Source: a virus. From it: a stretch of DNA of 64,000 nucleotides. The notes under the pieces were generated by a model. The model did not search any database. It saw nothing but the letters and a program-made list of their open reading frames with translations, and had not been told where the DNA came from. The DNA lies in the IMG/VR virus record IMGVR_UViG_3300036830_000392, positions 1-64,000 of that record, one strand, 5' to 3'. A program made the position numbers and the translations under genes. Shown piece by piece: positions 1 to 8,504 of the stretch (position 1 is its first letter; every line of letters starts with the position of its first letter).

Positions 1-508
1 TCTTGCCCTGCGCGCGTGGCGTGTACGTCTTGGTCTCCGTGCTCACCCGGATCACCTCGCGCAAGGAGGCATGGAAGGACAAGATGCTCGCGCTGTCCTT
101 GTCCTGTTCGGCCTCCAGGTTCGTGATCACCATGTTCTCGTAGAGCTTCAGGCCGGTTTGAACCTTGAACGGTTCGGCAGTCGCCTGCAGGTCCTGCAGC
201 AACGTCCAAGCGACGAACGAGCGGCGGCCGGCGTCGGAAGAGAACAGATCCTCAACCGCGACCCCGTGGTCGTCCTTTCCGTGCAGCCAGACGTCGCCGA
301 TGGCGGCTTCGATGTCGAGCTTCAGCGGCTGCATGAACGCGTGATCGGAAACAACGACGCCTGTCTCGACCGGGTTATCCGTGACCGTCAATTCCGAGGA
401 GTGTGACTCCTTGATCACGCAGTCGAACTGCATCGAGATTCCGCCCTCGCCGAGAATCCACGCGCGCTTGACTGATGTGCGCCAGTCCTGTGGATCGGCA
501 GCCGCCAT
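1..508 (-). CDS. Dit-like tail/baseplate protein, N-terminal part (cut by window edge)
   Basis: The gene starts with ATG at 508, inside an ATGA overlap with the tape-measure stop, and stays open to base 1, so the C-terminus lies outside the window. The visible ~169 residues include a stretch with SHSSELTVTDNPVETG followed by VSDHAFMQPLKL. This resembles the N-terminal Dit-like domain of phage baseplate hub proteins, in which a loop of about this pattern builds the ring linking tube and tip. Its place directly after the tape measure fits a distal tail or hub role. The family call is recognition from memory; the open frame, overlap and position are seen directly. Confidence 0.72.
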   Translation of the reverse strand, partial: MAAADPQDWRTSVKRAWILGEGGISMQFDCVIKESHSSELTVTDNPVETGVVVSDHAFMQPLKLDIEAAIGDVWLHGKDDHGVAVEDLFSSDAGRRSFVAWTLLQDLQATAEPFKVQTGLKLYENMVITNLEAEQDKDSASILSFHASLREVIRVSTETKTYTPRAQGK

Positions 509-2139
509 CAGAGCGCCTTCACGGACTGGGCGTTGCGGGTGGCCCGGCGGTGCTGATCATCCAGCCTGTCCTGAATCTCTCGGCCAACCGCTTTCGGGTC
601 GTTGCTGTTGATTTCGATCTTGGCGATGTTGTTTGTGGAGTTGACGGTCGAACCTTCGCCAATATATCGCCCGAACGGCTTGAAGCCGGCGCCGGCAGCG
701 GACGCAGGCGCCAGCGGGTTGTCGGCGTCCGCTGCATGCCGGGCCGCCCTGCGCTCATCCCGCTCTTTGGCCCCCATTCCCCACGACGGCAGATACGGCA
801 CCGGGCCACCCGTGTCGCGCTTGGGCGCCGTGTAATTCAGACCGGGAATTCCGTGCCCGCCCAGGTTGATCAGGTCACCGAGGTATCTGTCCAGGTTCAC
901 GAGCCAGTCAGGCAGCTTGAGCGAGTCGAGGAAGCCGTTCCAAAGATCCGTCATGCCGGTCGTGACGATCTGCCAAGCGTCTTTGAGCTTCGGGATCTTC
1001 TCGATCAGCAAGCCGAGCACCGAATCGTAGCCGTTGAAATACCCCCAGATGTCCTCGGCGATCAGGGCGATGGCCGCAAAGACCCCGCCCGTCAGTAGCA
1101 GCTTGAGATTTTTCAGCGTCGAGATGAGTGCGAGGACGCCGCTGGCCGCCTTCTGGAATGCAAGCCCGGTGAGCGCCAAGCCGACGGCGGCCAGCACCAG
1201 CTTGAGGGCCGCCAGCACCGCCTGGTTCTTCCCGAGCTGCACCGCGAACCTGACCGCAGACCCGATCATCTGCGTGACGTAACCGATGAACTTCTTCGCG
1301 GTGTCGACGATGTCCTTGGCGAACGGGGTCAACTGCCCGTCGGCCGTGAACAGCGCGTTGTTCAGCTCGTCTAGGCCCACCTTGATCTGCGCGAAAAGGC
1401 CCTCGGTCGCGAGGCGGGTCAGGATGGTGAACGTCGATTTCACCGCGCCCCAGAGGGCGTCGAAGCTCTGCGCCGACGCGTCCAGCATCGGCTGCAGCTT
1501 CTCGAAGACCTGCATCATGAGCTTCGCCCGCTGGGGCTGCGTCATGGCGTTGAAGCCCTGGGCGGTGAGGTTCGCCTGACCCTGCAGTTGCCGCATCAGC
1601 GGCAGGAACAGCCGAAACAGCGGCAGGCGCTTCTGGGCGTTGCCCTCGCCAGGCGCCAAGATCTCGCTGATCTCACGTCCGATCAGGTCCGCTGGCAGCC
1701 GCATGGCCTTGCCGATGGCGGTCAGCTTGTTCGTGAAGTCGGTCATCTGTCCGAGCGAGGCGCCCGGCAGCGCGCCCTGCACGAACGGCAGGCCGGCCTT
1801 GAAGACGTCGATGTACTCCTCTGCCTCGCCAGGCAGGCGGGCGGCAGCGTTGGTGATCGACTTGATGGTCTCGTCGGCCTGGGTCAGACCGGCGTTGAAA
1901 TCACTGCTGACGCCGAGCGCGCTCAGGAAGCCGGCGATCTGGATGCGGTTCTGCTCGAAGTCGCTCCCGATCTTGGCGATCTTCTCGACGCCGATGCCCA
2001 CGACGGCCGCGCTGATCGCGGCGCCCCACGAAATGGCGGCGTCACGGGCGCCCTGGGCCTTCTTCGTGAACGCATCGAGGCCGGCCGTGTCGGTCTTGAA
2101 ACCGAGGGCAACCCAGAACGAGTCGATGATCTTGCTCAT
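508..2139 (-). CDS. Tail tape measure protein
   Basis: 543 residues. The N-terminus (SFWVALGFKTDTAGLDAFTKKA) is the usual opening of phage tape measures. A long alanine-rich helical body follows, with a hydrophobic stretch near residues 300-360 (ALKLVLAAVGLALTGLAF, then LLLTGGVFAAIALIA). The protein sets tail length, occupies the tube lumen and may help the DNA cross the inner membrane. At 543 residues it is short for a tape measure, suggesting a short contractile tail; that is inference. The start overlaps the stop of the -1 frameshift extension of the upstream chaperone gene, the standard chaperone/tape-measure arrangement. Confidence 0.93.
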   Translation of the reverse strand: MSKIIDSFWVALGFKTDTAGLDAFTKKAQGARDAAISWGAAISAAVVGIGVEKIAKIGSDFEQNRIQIAGFLSALGVSSDFNAGLTQADETIKSITNAAARLPGEAEEYIDVFKAGLPFVQGALPGASLGQMTDFTNKLTAIGKAMRLPADLIGREISEILAPGEGNAQKRLPLFRLFLPLMRQLQGQANLTAQGFNAMTQPQRAKLMMQVFEKLQPMLDASAQSFDALWGAVKSTFTILTRLATEGLFAQIKVGLDELNNALFTADGQLTPFAKDIVDTAKKFIGYVTQMIGSAVRFAVQLGKNQAVLAALKLVLAAVGLALTGLAFQKAASGVLALISTLKNLKLLLTGGVFAAIALIAEDIWGYFNGYDSVLGLLIEKIPKLKDAWQIVTTGMTDLWNGFLDSLKLPDWLVNLDRYLGDLINLGGHGIPGLNYTAPKRDTGGPVPYLPSWGMGAKERDERRAARHAADADNPLAPASAAGAGFKPFGRYIGEGSTVNSTNNIAKIEINSNDPKAVGREIQDRLDDQHRRATRNAQSVKAL

Positions 2140-2755
2140 CGCCTACCGCCGGGCGGCTTGTTCAGGTCGTCGTACCGCGCCCGGTACTCGTCCTCCTCGT
2201 CCATCGCCTCGTGCATGTCGGCCAGATCGTTGATCGAGTAGCGGCCGCTCTGAAGTTCCTGGAGGGAGCACAGCGGCGGATCGCGCATGACCGGCCTCCA
2301 GATGAACCAGTTGAGGTTGGCGGACTCGATCGCCTCTACTTTGGAATCGCGCCGGCGAGAGAAGCGGAGAGGCCGGCGGGAAAAAAATCGCTGAAGTTCA
2401 CCCTCAGCGCCTCGATGAACACCTGCCAGACCTCGCGGTTTCGGCCGTTGAAGTGCACGTCGAGGCTGACGGGCTTCCCGTCGAGCGTCACCGATTCGAA
2501 GACGATGCCCATGGTGACGAGCAGCTCGTCGGGATCCATCCTGGCGGTGAGCGTAGCGATCGCGCCGCCGATGATCGCCGTCTTCTCTTCGTCGGTCAGG
2601 GCGGTCAGCTTCTTGTCGCCGGCTTCGACGAACGCCTTGAACAGCGGCTCGCCGATGACGCGCGCGATCGCCACCTCAACCCGCACCGCCTTGGTGGCCG
2701 GAATCGTCCCGAAGGCGAACGTCCGGTCACCGATCTGCTTGGTCGGCGCCGACAT
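2136..2755 (-). other. Extended tail assembly chaperone made by -1 frameshift
   Basis: At the end of the chaperone frame the coding strand reads T CCA AAG TAG. A slip of one base back at A AAG places Lys-AAA in the -1 frame, which then reads VEAIESANLNWFIW and stays open for 67 codons. It stops with TGA at 2138..2136, overlapping the tape-measure ATG. I translated the extension base by base and found no internal stop. This reproduces the G/GT logic of long-tailed phages. The slippery site is imperfect (TCCAAAG rather than XXXYYYZ), so the frequency could be low, but A_AAG slips are well known in bacteria. Confidence 0.75.
2336..2755 (-). CDS. Tail assembly chaperone, short (zero-frame) form
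   Basis: 139 residues, beginning MSAPTKQIGDRTFAFG. It lies between the tube and tape-measure genes, where tail assembly chaperones (the G protein of the lambda G/GT pair) sit. No enzymatic motif is visible. The start overlaps the tube-gene stop as TGATG. The reading frame ends with CCA AAG TAG, and an open -1 frame continues to the tape-measure start, as described for the extended form. Such chaperones coat the tape measure before tube polymerisation. The role is assigned from position, size and the frameshift architecture. Confidence 0.83.
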   Translation of the reverse strand: MSAPTKQIGDRTFAFGTIPATKAVRVEVAIARVIGEPLFKAFVEAGDKKLTALTDEEKTAIIGGAIATLTARMDPDELLVTMGIVFESVTLDGKPVSLDVHFNGRNREVWQVFIEALRVNFSDFFPAGLSASLAGAIPK

Positions 2756-3237
2756 CAGCCAGCCTCAGCGACCGCCGTGGCCAGCCCGATGAAGGCCGGA
2801 TCGCCCAGCAGCAGGTCGAGGCGCTCCACCACGATCACCCACTCCTGCGGGTTCAGGCCGGCGCCGCGGGTGACCTCCGGGCGCTTCTTGATGTACCCGA
2901 ACTGGCCCACGCCCATGTCCTGGCGGTAGATGTCCTGCGCCTGGATCAGGATGGGCGCGAACGTGTTCGGCCCCGCCTCCTGCAAGTCGGCGATCGCGTT
3001 GAGCACCTTGTTGCTCGGGCTCGTCTGCTGCAGCTTCAGCGTGATCTCGCCCGAGCGGTCGGCGCTGATGGCGATCGACATCTTGCCATCGGCGCCAACC
3101 TTGTCGGTCACGGCGTCGTTGCGGCGCGTGATCATCAGGCAGTCGTCGCCGTCGGCGAAGTTGCCGACCTGGTGGGGCGGGATGGCCGGCGGCGCGCTGA
3201 CCAACACCACCCAGTTCAGATATGAATACGCCTTCAT
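2755..3237 (-). CDS. Tail tube protein, DUF3277 type
   Basis: 160 residues. The opening MKAYSYLNWVVLVSAPP, the central TDKVGADGKMSIAISADRSGEITLKLQQTSPSN and the -AIADLQEAG- region match the DUF3277 family found with DUF3383 sheath proteins. It polymerises into the inner tube of the contractile tail. It lies 9 bp downstream of the sheath gene and overlaps the chaperone gene by TGATG, giving the usual sheath-tube-chaperone-tape order. Family assignment is from motif recognition. Confidence 0.88.
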   Translation of the reverse strand: MKAYSYLNWVVLVSAPPAIPPHQVGNFADGDDCLMITRRNDAVTDKVGADGKMSIAISADRSGEITLKLQQTSPSNKVLNAIADLQEAGPNTFAPILIQAQDIYRQDMGVGQFGYIKKRPEVTRGAGLNPQEWVIVVERLDLLLGDPAFIGLATAVAEAG

Positions 3238-3246
3238 CGGAAGCTC

Positions 3247-4716
3247 CTATCGCTGGAAGGTGAAAGTGATCGCGCAGCTGTGGATCGCGCCGGCGCCGAT
3301 GCCGATGGCGGTGATGGGCGGCGACTTGCGCGCGTCGCGGTCGGCCTGGAGCATGTCCTTCACCGCGCCCGCGAAGACGTAGTAGCCGTTCGGCAGGAAG
3401 TCGCCGCTCTTCACCTCGCCCAGGCTGTCGCCCGCCCAGTTGCCGGGCGCGAGAAGACCGTTGGACAGTCCCTTGTTCAGCGCAGCGGCCGCCGACTGCA
3501 CCAGCTTGGAGGCGCCCTTGTTGGTCAGCGGGATCTTGGTGACCGCCGTGGCCAGGGTCGTGAAGACGGCGTTCTGGATGGTCGACTGCAGCCAGTCGAG
3601 GCCGTGGATTTCGTCGAAGAACCGGCCGCTCGCCATCACGCCCTGGGCCAGCATCAGGAAGCCGCCCACGCTGGTGTAGTAGTTGAGGTTCTTGCCCTCG
3701 AGCGCCAGCCGCTCGGTCTCGGTCAAGGTCTCGCCGGCGATCCCGGGCTCCTGCTTGAACTTCAGGGTGATGGTGCTGTTCGGCTGGTCGAAGTCGACCA
3801 CGAACGCCCTGGCCAGCGCCGAGACGGCGGCGTAGGGCGAGCCCGAGCTGAACTGCCCGAAGGACCGCGAGTAGCTGAGGTTCTTCGCGTAGTACCCGAG
3901 ATCGCTGGTCGCGCTGGACAGCTTCGCGTTGGCGTCGCTGGTGGTGTAGACGAACACGTACTTGCCAGCCTCGGTCCAGGCCATCGTGTCCTTGATGTCC
4001 TGGGTGCTGGCGGTGGCCGTCAGCGTGACGCCATACCAGCCCTGGTCGAACAGCGCCGAGGCGTTCAGCGCATCGGCCTGCGACTCGGCGGCGATACCGG
4101 CGACGCTCAGAGCGCCCGACGAAGCCGAGAATCCCAGGATGGTGGACGCGTCGGTCGGGCTGCTGCCGCCCGTCGGCGCCACCGCATAGAGCACGATGGA
4201 CGCGGTGCCGGTGGTGGGCGACGTGATCGTGAACTTGGTCCCGTCCCAGGTGCAGGTGGTGCCCGCCAGCGCGGCGTTCAGCTTGGTCTGGATCAGGGTG
4301 GCGATGGCCGCCATGGACGCGGCGCCGCTCAGGTCCAGCGCGAAGATCTGGCGGTTGACGCCGTTGATGGTGATGTCGAAACCGCCGTTGGTGATGCCGG
4401 TATAGGTCGCCAGCACGCTGCTGACGGCCGCGCCGCGGAGCTGGCCCGCCTGGGCCCCGGTGTAGCGGCGCCCGATCTTGAGCTGCTTGGGCGCCGGCGA
4501 CTGGCTGAAATACACCTGCGCCGCCTTGTACTCCTCGGTGTTGGAGGCGAAGTCCACCGCCACGCCGGTCAGGTTGGTGTAGGTCCGGATGCGCTCGCTC
4601 AGCGGCAGCACCGCAGCGGTTCCCAGCACGAGAGCCGTACCGAACCCGCGGGCCGTCGGCCCCTGCGGGGACACCAGGATCTGGACGGATACGACGCTGT
4701 CAGCTGAAAGGCTCAT
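3247..4716 (-). CDS. Contractile tail sheath protein, DUF3383 type
   Basis: 489 residues. The N-terminus (SVVSVQILVSPQGPTARGFGTALVLG) and the middle (YFSQSPAPKQLKIGRRY) are characteristic of DUF3383 sheath proteins. A C-terminal segment with PNGYYVFAG and DMLQADRDARKSPPI corresponds to the part that packs against the tube. It forms the contractile outer sheath of the virion. It overlaps the terminator gene upstream by 4 bp and is followed by the tube gene. Length is normal for the family. This is the main evidence that the phage has a myovirus morphology. Confidence 0.93.
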   Translation of the reverse strand: MSLSADSVVSVQILVSPQGPTARGFGTALVLGTAAVLPLSERIRTYTNLTGVAVDFASNTEEYKAAQVYFSQSPAPKQLKIGRRYTGAQAGQLRGAAVSSVLATYTGITNGGFDITINGVNRQIFALDLSGAASMAAIATLIQTKLNAALAGTTCTWDGTKFTITSPTTGTASIVLYAVAPTGGSSPTDASTILGFSASSGALSVAGIAAESQADALNASALFDQGWYGVTLTATASTQDIKDTMAWTEAGKYVFVYTTSDANAKLSSATSDLGYYAKNLSYSRSFGQFSSGSPYAAVSALARAFVVDFDQPNSTITLKFKQEPGIAGETLTETERLALEGKNLNYYTSVGGFLMLAQGVMASGRFFDEIHGLDWLQSTIQNAVFTTLATAVTKIPLTNKGASKLVQSAAAALNKGLSNGLLAPGNWAGDSLGEVKSGDFLPNGYYVFAGAVKDMLQADRDARKSPPITAIGIGAGAIHSCAITFTFQR

Positions 4717-5288
4717 GTGGTTACCTCGAAGGTGGTGGTTTGCTCGCCGTGGGAACCCTGCAGCGAGAGGGTGATCGGCACGGACTCAATCGTCTCGACG
4801 GTGTCGGTCTCGCGGGCGATCCAATCGAAGGTGAGATCGACCTGGGCGCGGCTTTCCCAGGTGGCGTCCTGAACGGCGGCCAGGTTGCGCACTGGGCTGG
4901 CATCGAGAAGGCCCAGACCGGCGCCGGCCATCAGCTCCTGGCCCTTCGTCAGGTGCAGCCGCTGCACCAGCCGGGTGGCGCGGTCAACGGCGGCGTTTCC
5001 GTACTTGGCGATGCCGGCGTCGTCCTGCGACGGCCCGCGGAAGAACTGGATGCTGACCACCGCCCGCTTGGGGCCGGTGACCCTTTCGGTACTGGTGTTG
5101 TCGAGGTTGTCGACGTTGTCTTCTGATGGCGTACCCACGTCGACGCAGGAGATCACCTTCACGGTGGCGATCTCGATGCCCTGGCCGCCGGCCGGGATGA
5201 TCTGATCGGCTGGGCGCACCGAGTTCGCCGGCATGCTCATCACGATCCGCACCAGGCCGCGAACGACTTTGTTCAGGTCGTCGATCAC
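4713..5288 (-). CDS. Neck/tail terminator protein, gp12-like
   Basis: 191 residues from GTG at 5288, chosen because it overlaps the upstream stop as GTGA; an upstream in-frame ATG at 5435 would add an arginine-rich stretch without family resemblance. The body (IDDLNKVVRGLVRIVMSMPANSVRP at the start, VVSIQFFRGPSQDDAGIAKYGNA in the middle, DWIARETDTVETIESVPI near the end) resembles the neck terminator family that caps the tail tube and joins it to the head. It sits immediately before the sheath gene as expected. The specific family is from memory and less certain than the structural role. Confidence 0.75.
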   Translation of the reverse strand: MIDDLNKVVRGLVRIVMSMPANSVRPADQIIPAGGQGIEIATVKVISCVDVGTPSEDNVDNLDNTSTERVTGPKRAVVSIQFFRGPSQDDAGIAKYGNAAVDRATRLVQRLHLTKGQELMAGAGLGLLDASPVRNLAAVQDATWESRAQVDLTFDWIARETDTVETIESVPITLSLQGSHGEQTTTFEVTT

Positions 5289-5638
5289 GGGACGAATCCC
5301 TCCGCGAACACCCGAAAGTAGCCGTTGTCCGCCCAGGGCTCCGACTTGATGACCCGATACGCCTTCTTGTCGACGGTGATGACGTCGGACTCGGTAGCGT
5401 CGCCGTCGGCGGCGAACAGCTCGCAGCCGCACCACACGGAGATGATCTCCTTGAGGCGCGAGCCTTCAGGCAGCAGCTGCAGATCGTTCGGGCGCGCCGG
5501 CTGGACGATGCCCTGGAGGTTGAGCGTCTCATACGAATACGACGCCACTCCCTCGTCAGCGACGGCCAACGTCGGCCGCCGCACGGAGAACCCCCGCACG
5601 AAGTCGGGGTCGGTCATCATTTCGGAGACGTCGATCAA
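5285..5638 (-). CDS. Head-closure/collar-type connector protein (probable)
   Basis: 117 residues, starting MIDVSEMMTDPDF. It contains LQGIVQPARPNDLQLLPEGSR, a pattern seen in small phage collar or head-completion proteins, and a short C-terminal beta-rich stretch (YRVIKSEPWADNGYFRVFAEG). The gene is between the tail-completion and tail-terminator genes and overlaps both. Role in the head-tail junction is inferred from order and size; no catalytic motif is present. Confidence 0.68.
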   Translation of the reverse strand: MIDVSEMMTDPDFVRGFSVRRPTLAVADEGVASYSYETLNLQGIVQPARPNDLQLLPEGSRLKEIISVWCGCELFAADGDATESDVITVDKKAYRVIKSEPWADNGYFRVFAEGFVP

Positions 5639-6108
5639 GTGGCCTCGCCTTCGTTGACGATCTGATAGGTGATCGATTGTCTCAAGGATCCGCTGTCGAT
5701 GAGCGGTTTGGTCGAGCCCTTCCGCTTGATGGTCGAGGGCGCGAGCGGCGCGAAAGTCCCGTCTGTGATCTCGCGCTGCACCGCCGCCGCCGCCGCGAGC
5801 CCCAGCCGGCCCAGCGCTGTGGCCGCCGTGAAACCGCCGCTGGCGATCCGCTTGATGTGGTCGGCGTTCAGCGCGATCAACTGCGGCAGCGAGTTCATGA
5901 TGCCCGCGCGCAGGAACGACCGCTCCGGGATGCCACGCTCGGGCGAGCCGAACTCGTGCACCGCCGCGATCATCGCGAGCGGCGTGCCGTCGGGCTCGGC
6001 CTTACCCGCGGGGACGCCCACCAGCACGCGGCGCTTGTCGTTCGCGAAACGCCGGTGCAGAGCCGTCAGGCCTGCCAGCCGCGTGTCCTTGATGATGCGC
6101 ACGCCCAT
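5635..6108 (-). CDS. Tail completion / virion morphogenesis protein (HK97 gp10-like)
   Basis: 157 residues. HEFGSPERGIPERSFLR followed by DGTFAPLAPSTIKRKGSTK and PLIDSGSLRQSITYQI is the conserved pattern of gp10/gpG-like tail completion proteins of Mu-type and HK97-type phages. These act at the head-tail joint late in assembly. The gene overlaps the DUF4054 gene upstream (TGATG) and the connector gene downstream by 4 bp. The motif set is clear, although the precise interface is inferred. Confidence 0.82.
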   Translation of the reverse strand: MGVRIIKDTRLAGLTALHRRFANDKRRVLVGVPAGKAEPDGTPLAMIAAVHEFGSPERGIPERSFLRAGIMNSLPQLIALNADHIKRIASGGFTAATALGRLGLAAAAAVQREITDGTFAPLAPSTIKRKGSTKPLIDSGSLRQSITYQIVNEGEAT

Positions 6109-6470
6109 CAGACGGCCACGGTTCCCATTCCAACCTCGTCCCGCAGTTCCGAGTAGCGTTGACCGTAGAGCGTCCCGAAGTAGGAGTTCTTGGTCTGCGC
6201 TTCGACGAAGGCAGCGCTTCTGGTCACCCTGACGCTGCCGACCTGTTTCTCGATGATGCCGGTGGCGCCGGCGTTCTTCAGGGCGCCGCCCTGAGACGGA
6301 TCCATCGTGATCCGGTGGGCCACGAAGTTCGCCAGGCCCTCGGTGTAACGGCCGCCCCAGCGTTCGACGTTGAATTCCTCGTCCGCGGCGTCGAGATGCC
6401 TTTGCACCACGCCTGCCGAAACGGCTTCAAACGCTGGGGCGAAATACGCCTTGAACTCGGCGACCGTCAT
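6108..6470 (-). CDS. Head-tail connector, DUF4054
   Basis: 120 residues. The sequence starts MTVAEFKAYFAPAFEAVSAG and includes WGGRYTEGLANFVAHRI and QTKNSYFGTLYGQRYSELRDEV. This is the DUF4054 pattern (FxxxFPEF-like helix, then YGxxY), an adaptor that binds beneath the portal in the connector complex. It lies in the normal place between capsid and tail-completion genes and is followed without a gap by the next gene. Confidence 0.87.
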   Translation of the reverse strand: MTVAEFKAYFAPAFEAVSAGVVQRHLDAADEEFNVERWGGRYTEGLANFVAHRITMDPSQGGALKNAGATGIIEKQVGSVRVTRSAAFVEAQTKNSYFGTLYGQRYSELRDEVGMGTVAV

Positions 6471-6473
6471 GAC

Positions 6474-6764
6474 CTACTTGGCGGGCGGGGGCGGGTCCTT
6501 CTGCGGGTCCTTCTGCTCGCCGCCGGCCGGCTTGGCCTTCTGCGGGTCCTTCTGCTCAGCCGCCTCGACCAGATCGCCGCTGGCGAACAGCCCGGCGCCC
6601 CAACTGTCTTTCTTCAGGCCAGCCAAGAATTCGGCCGTCACGGTGGCCGACCCGTTCCGACGGGTGCCGTTGTCGTCCTTCTGGGCCGGCGGGATCTGCA
6701 CGGTCCCCTGGCCGAGAACGCTGCAGTCGTACTGACGCTCTGACGTGTTTTCGATCTTCGGCAT
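6474..6764 (-). CDS. Small hypothetical protein of the head module
   Basis: 96 residues. The N-terminal part (PKIENTSERQYDCSVLGQGTVQIPPA) could be a small beta domain. The C-terminus is a low-complexity tail with two copies of EQKDPQK separated by AKPAGG and then a run of prolines. It lies just after the capsid terminator and 3 bp before the DUF4054 gene. I recognise no family. Position suggests a minor head or connector factor. Confidence 0.65.
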   Translation of the reverse strand: MPKIENTSERQYDCSVLGQGTVQIPPAQKDDNGTRRNGSATVTAEFLAGLKKDSWGAGLFASGDLVEAAEQKDPQKAKPAGGEQKDPQKDPPPPAK

Positions 6765-6784
6765 GGTGCCTCTCCTTGCGGTGG

Positions 6785-6829
6785 TGAAAATGAAATCGGG
6801 CGCCCGCCCAGCATGCGGACGAGCGCCCG
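6785..6829 (-). terminator. Intrinsic terminator after the major capsid gene
   Basis: On the minus strand CGGGCGC (6829..6823) pairs perfectly with GCGCCCG (6803..6797). Further wobble-tolerant pairing lies inside the loop, and the hairpin is followed by an A/T-rich tract reading ATTTCATTTTC. It lies 28 bp past the capsid stop and would let capsid mRNA exceed tail mRNA. No RNA folding was calculated. Confidence 0.62.
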
Positions 6830-6857
6830 AGTCTCCAGATTTCAGCGGGCGAGCTGC

Positions 6858-7898
6858 CTAGACCGCGTCCATGTAGTAGACGGTCGCCGGGCGGCGGATC
6901 TCCAGGCCGGCGTACCGGTACTCGCCCGGCACGTTAGTGGCCAGGTCGACCTCCTGCGGCGCCCGGAACATCAGCGGCATCGGCAGGTGCAGGACCATGT
7001 TGTCGTTCATCGGGTTGAAGAACACGACCCTCTTGGACGAGGAACCGCCCAGGATGGCCAGCTCGTCCGCGGACTGGATGTCCAGGCCGGGATAGATGCG
7101 CTTGATGAACTCCAGCACCGTGATGTCGCTGGCAGACGAGCGCGGGATCAGCAGACGGCTGTACGACGAGATCGGCATAACGATCTTCGTCGGGAAATCG
7201 GTATCCTTGGTGGCGATCTTCACGTTGGTCAATCCGACCGTGATGTCGCTGATGATGGTGTCAGCCGTGGCCGCGTCCCACACCGCGCCGCTGGGGCGGT
7301 TGGCCGCCGTGACGGACGCGTTGTTGAACAGACCCGTGAAATTCGAGCCCGCTTCACCCTGGAGCGCGACGAAGTTCATGTGGCGCTGATACATCTCCAT
7401 CGCGGTGAGCCGTCGGCCCTCGGGCAACGGGCGCTTGAAGAACGCCGACGCGCGGAGGTCCTGGGTGGTGTACCCATACTTCACGCCGCCGTGAGCGATC
7501 GCGATGCTCTTCCGAGAGGAAGAGACGTCAGCCGTCGGCAGGTTGGTACCCGCCGGCGAGACACGCTTTCCCATGCCGACCTGGTCGACGACCTCATACT
7601 CGACCGACTCTTTGCCGGGACCAGCCGCATAGCTGATCGTGTTGCCGATGAGGTCGATGTACTTCTTCGGCGCATACTTGCGCGCGAAGAGGCCTTCTTC
7701 CTCGTAGGCCAACTGCGACACCGCGAAGGCGTGCGCCTCCTGAGCATCGTTGGCGGAGGGCTTCCCGAAGTCGTCGCCCGCCCCGAAACCGAGGATGTGC
7801 GGGTGCGTCTTCAGGTAGTGGTCGAAGGCGTTGTAGCGATGATCGCTGACAGTCGCCTCCACCCACCTGTTCATCGCGTCTTTGGCTTTGATCTTCAT
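6858..7898 (-). CDS. Major capsid protein, DUF2184
   Basis: 346 residues. Motifs include GFGAGDDFGKPSANDAQEAHAF near the N-terminus, ARKYAPKKYIDLIG, GVKYGYTTQDLRASAFF and a C-terminal VPGEYRYAGLEIRRPATVYYMD. These match the DUF2184 capsid family with an HK97-like fold. It builds the icosahedral shell. The gene follows the protease/scaffold and decoration genes, and an intrinsic terminator lies just downstream. No N-terminal delta domain is evident, consistent with a separate scaffold. Confidence 0.93.
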   Translation of the reverse strand: MKIKAKDAMNRWVEATVSDHRYNAFDHYLKTHPHILGFGAGDDFGKPSANDAQEAHAFAVSQLAYEEEGLFARKYAPKKYIDLIGNTISYAAGPGKESVEYEVVDQVGMGKRVSPAGTNLPTADVSSSRKSIAIAHGGVKYGYTTQDLRASAFFKRPLPEGRRLTAMEMYQRHMNFVALQGEAGSNFTGLFNNASVTAANRPSGAVWDAATADTIISDITVGLTNVKIATKDTDFPTKIVMPISSYSRLLIPRSSASDITVLEFIKRIYPGLDIQSADELAILGGSSSKRVVFFNPMNDNMVLHLPMPLMFRAPQEVDLATNVPGEYRYAGLEIRRPATVYYMDAV

Positions 7899-7949
7899 GG
7901 TCGATTCCTTGCGAGAGTTGTTGTTCAGAGCCTTGGGTGTCGCCTTCGC

Positions 7950-8456
7950 CTAGACGAAGTTGCCGATGCGGATGCGAGCCGGGTTCCCGGCGGTGGCGGT
8001 CTCCAGCCACACAGCGCCCGAGAGCGCCATGCGCGAGGTGCCGTTGGCGGCGCCGGCGGTGGTGCCGGACAACTTGCCCGTCTGCGCGGGCAGAGCGATG
8101 ACGCCGTCGCCAGCGACCACGTTCTCGAACGGGATCGCCCAGATGATCCCCTGCTTCATGACAGGCACCGCCTGGTAGCGGGGGTAGTTGACGGTGTTGT
8201 TGCCGTCGGTGCTGGCCACCTGGGTGGCGATGCTCTTGGTGATGCCGATCGGGACATCGCCGTTGGTCGCCACCGGCTTGCAGTTCAGCGGCTGACCGGG
8301 CGCCACGGCCGCGCCGCGCGCGACGGCGACGCCATAGTCGATGGCGGCCGCGTTCTCGTTGATCATGCTGTCGGTCTCGATGTCGCGCTCGGTCTGGCCG
8401 GCGTAACCCGGGCTCAGCGTGACGCCGCCGTAGGTGCTCAGAGTGGGAAGTGCCAT
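7950..8456 (-). CDS. Capsid decoration/cement protein (gp24-like)
   Basis: 168 residues. It opens with TLSTYGGVTLSPGYAGQ and continues with VARGAAVAPGQPLNCKPVATNGDVPIGIT, the pattern of structural cement proteins of this phage group. Small glycine- and valine-rich beta proteins of this kind bind the outside of the capsid at three-fold or quasi-three-fold positions. It lies between the protease and capsid genes, where decoration genes are normally found. Confidence 0.85.
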   Translation of the reverse strand: MALPTLSTYGGVTLSPGYAGQTERDIETDSMINENAAAIDYGVAVARGAAVAPGQPLNCKPVATNGDVPIGITKSIATQVASTDGNNTVNYPRYQAVPVMKQGIIWAIPFENVVAGDGVIALPAQTGKLSGTTAGAANGTSRMALSGAVWLETATAGNPARIRIGNFV

Positions 8457-8504
8457 TGGTCTCTCCTCGTGAAAGTTCTGGTTTGGGTGCTCTGGGCGGC
8501 CGAC

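Noticed and set aside
3280-4707. A 475-residue open frame on the plus strand opposite the sheath gene
   Set aside because: Arg/Gly/Val-rich shadow with no motifs, exactly opposite a well-recognised gene.
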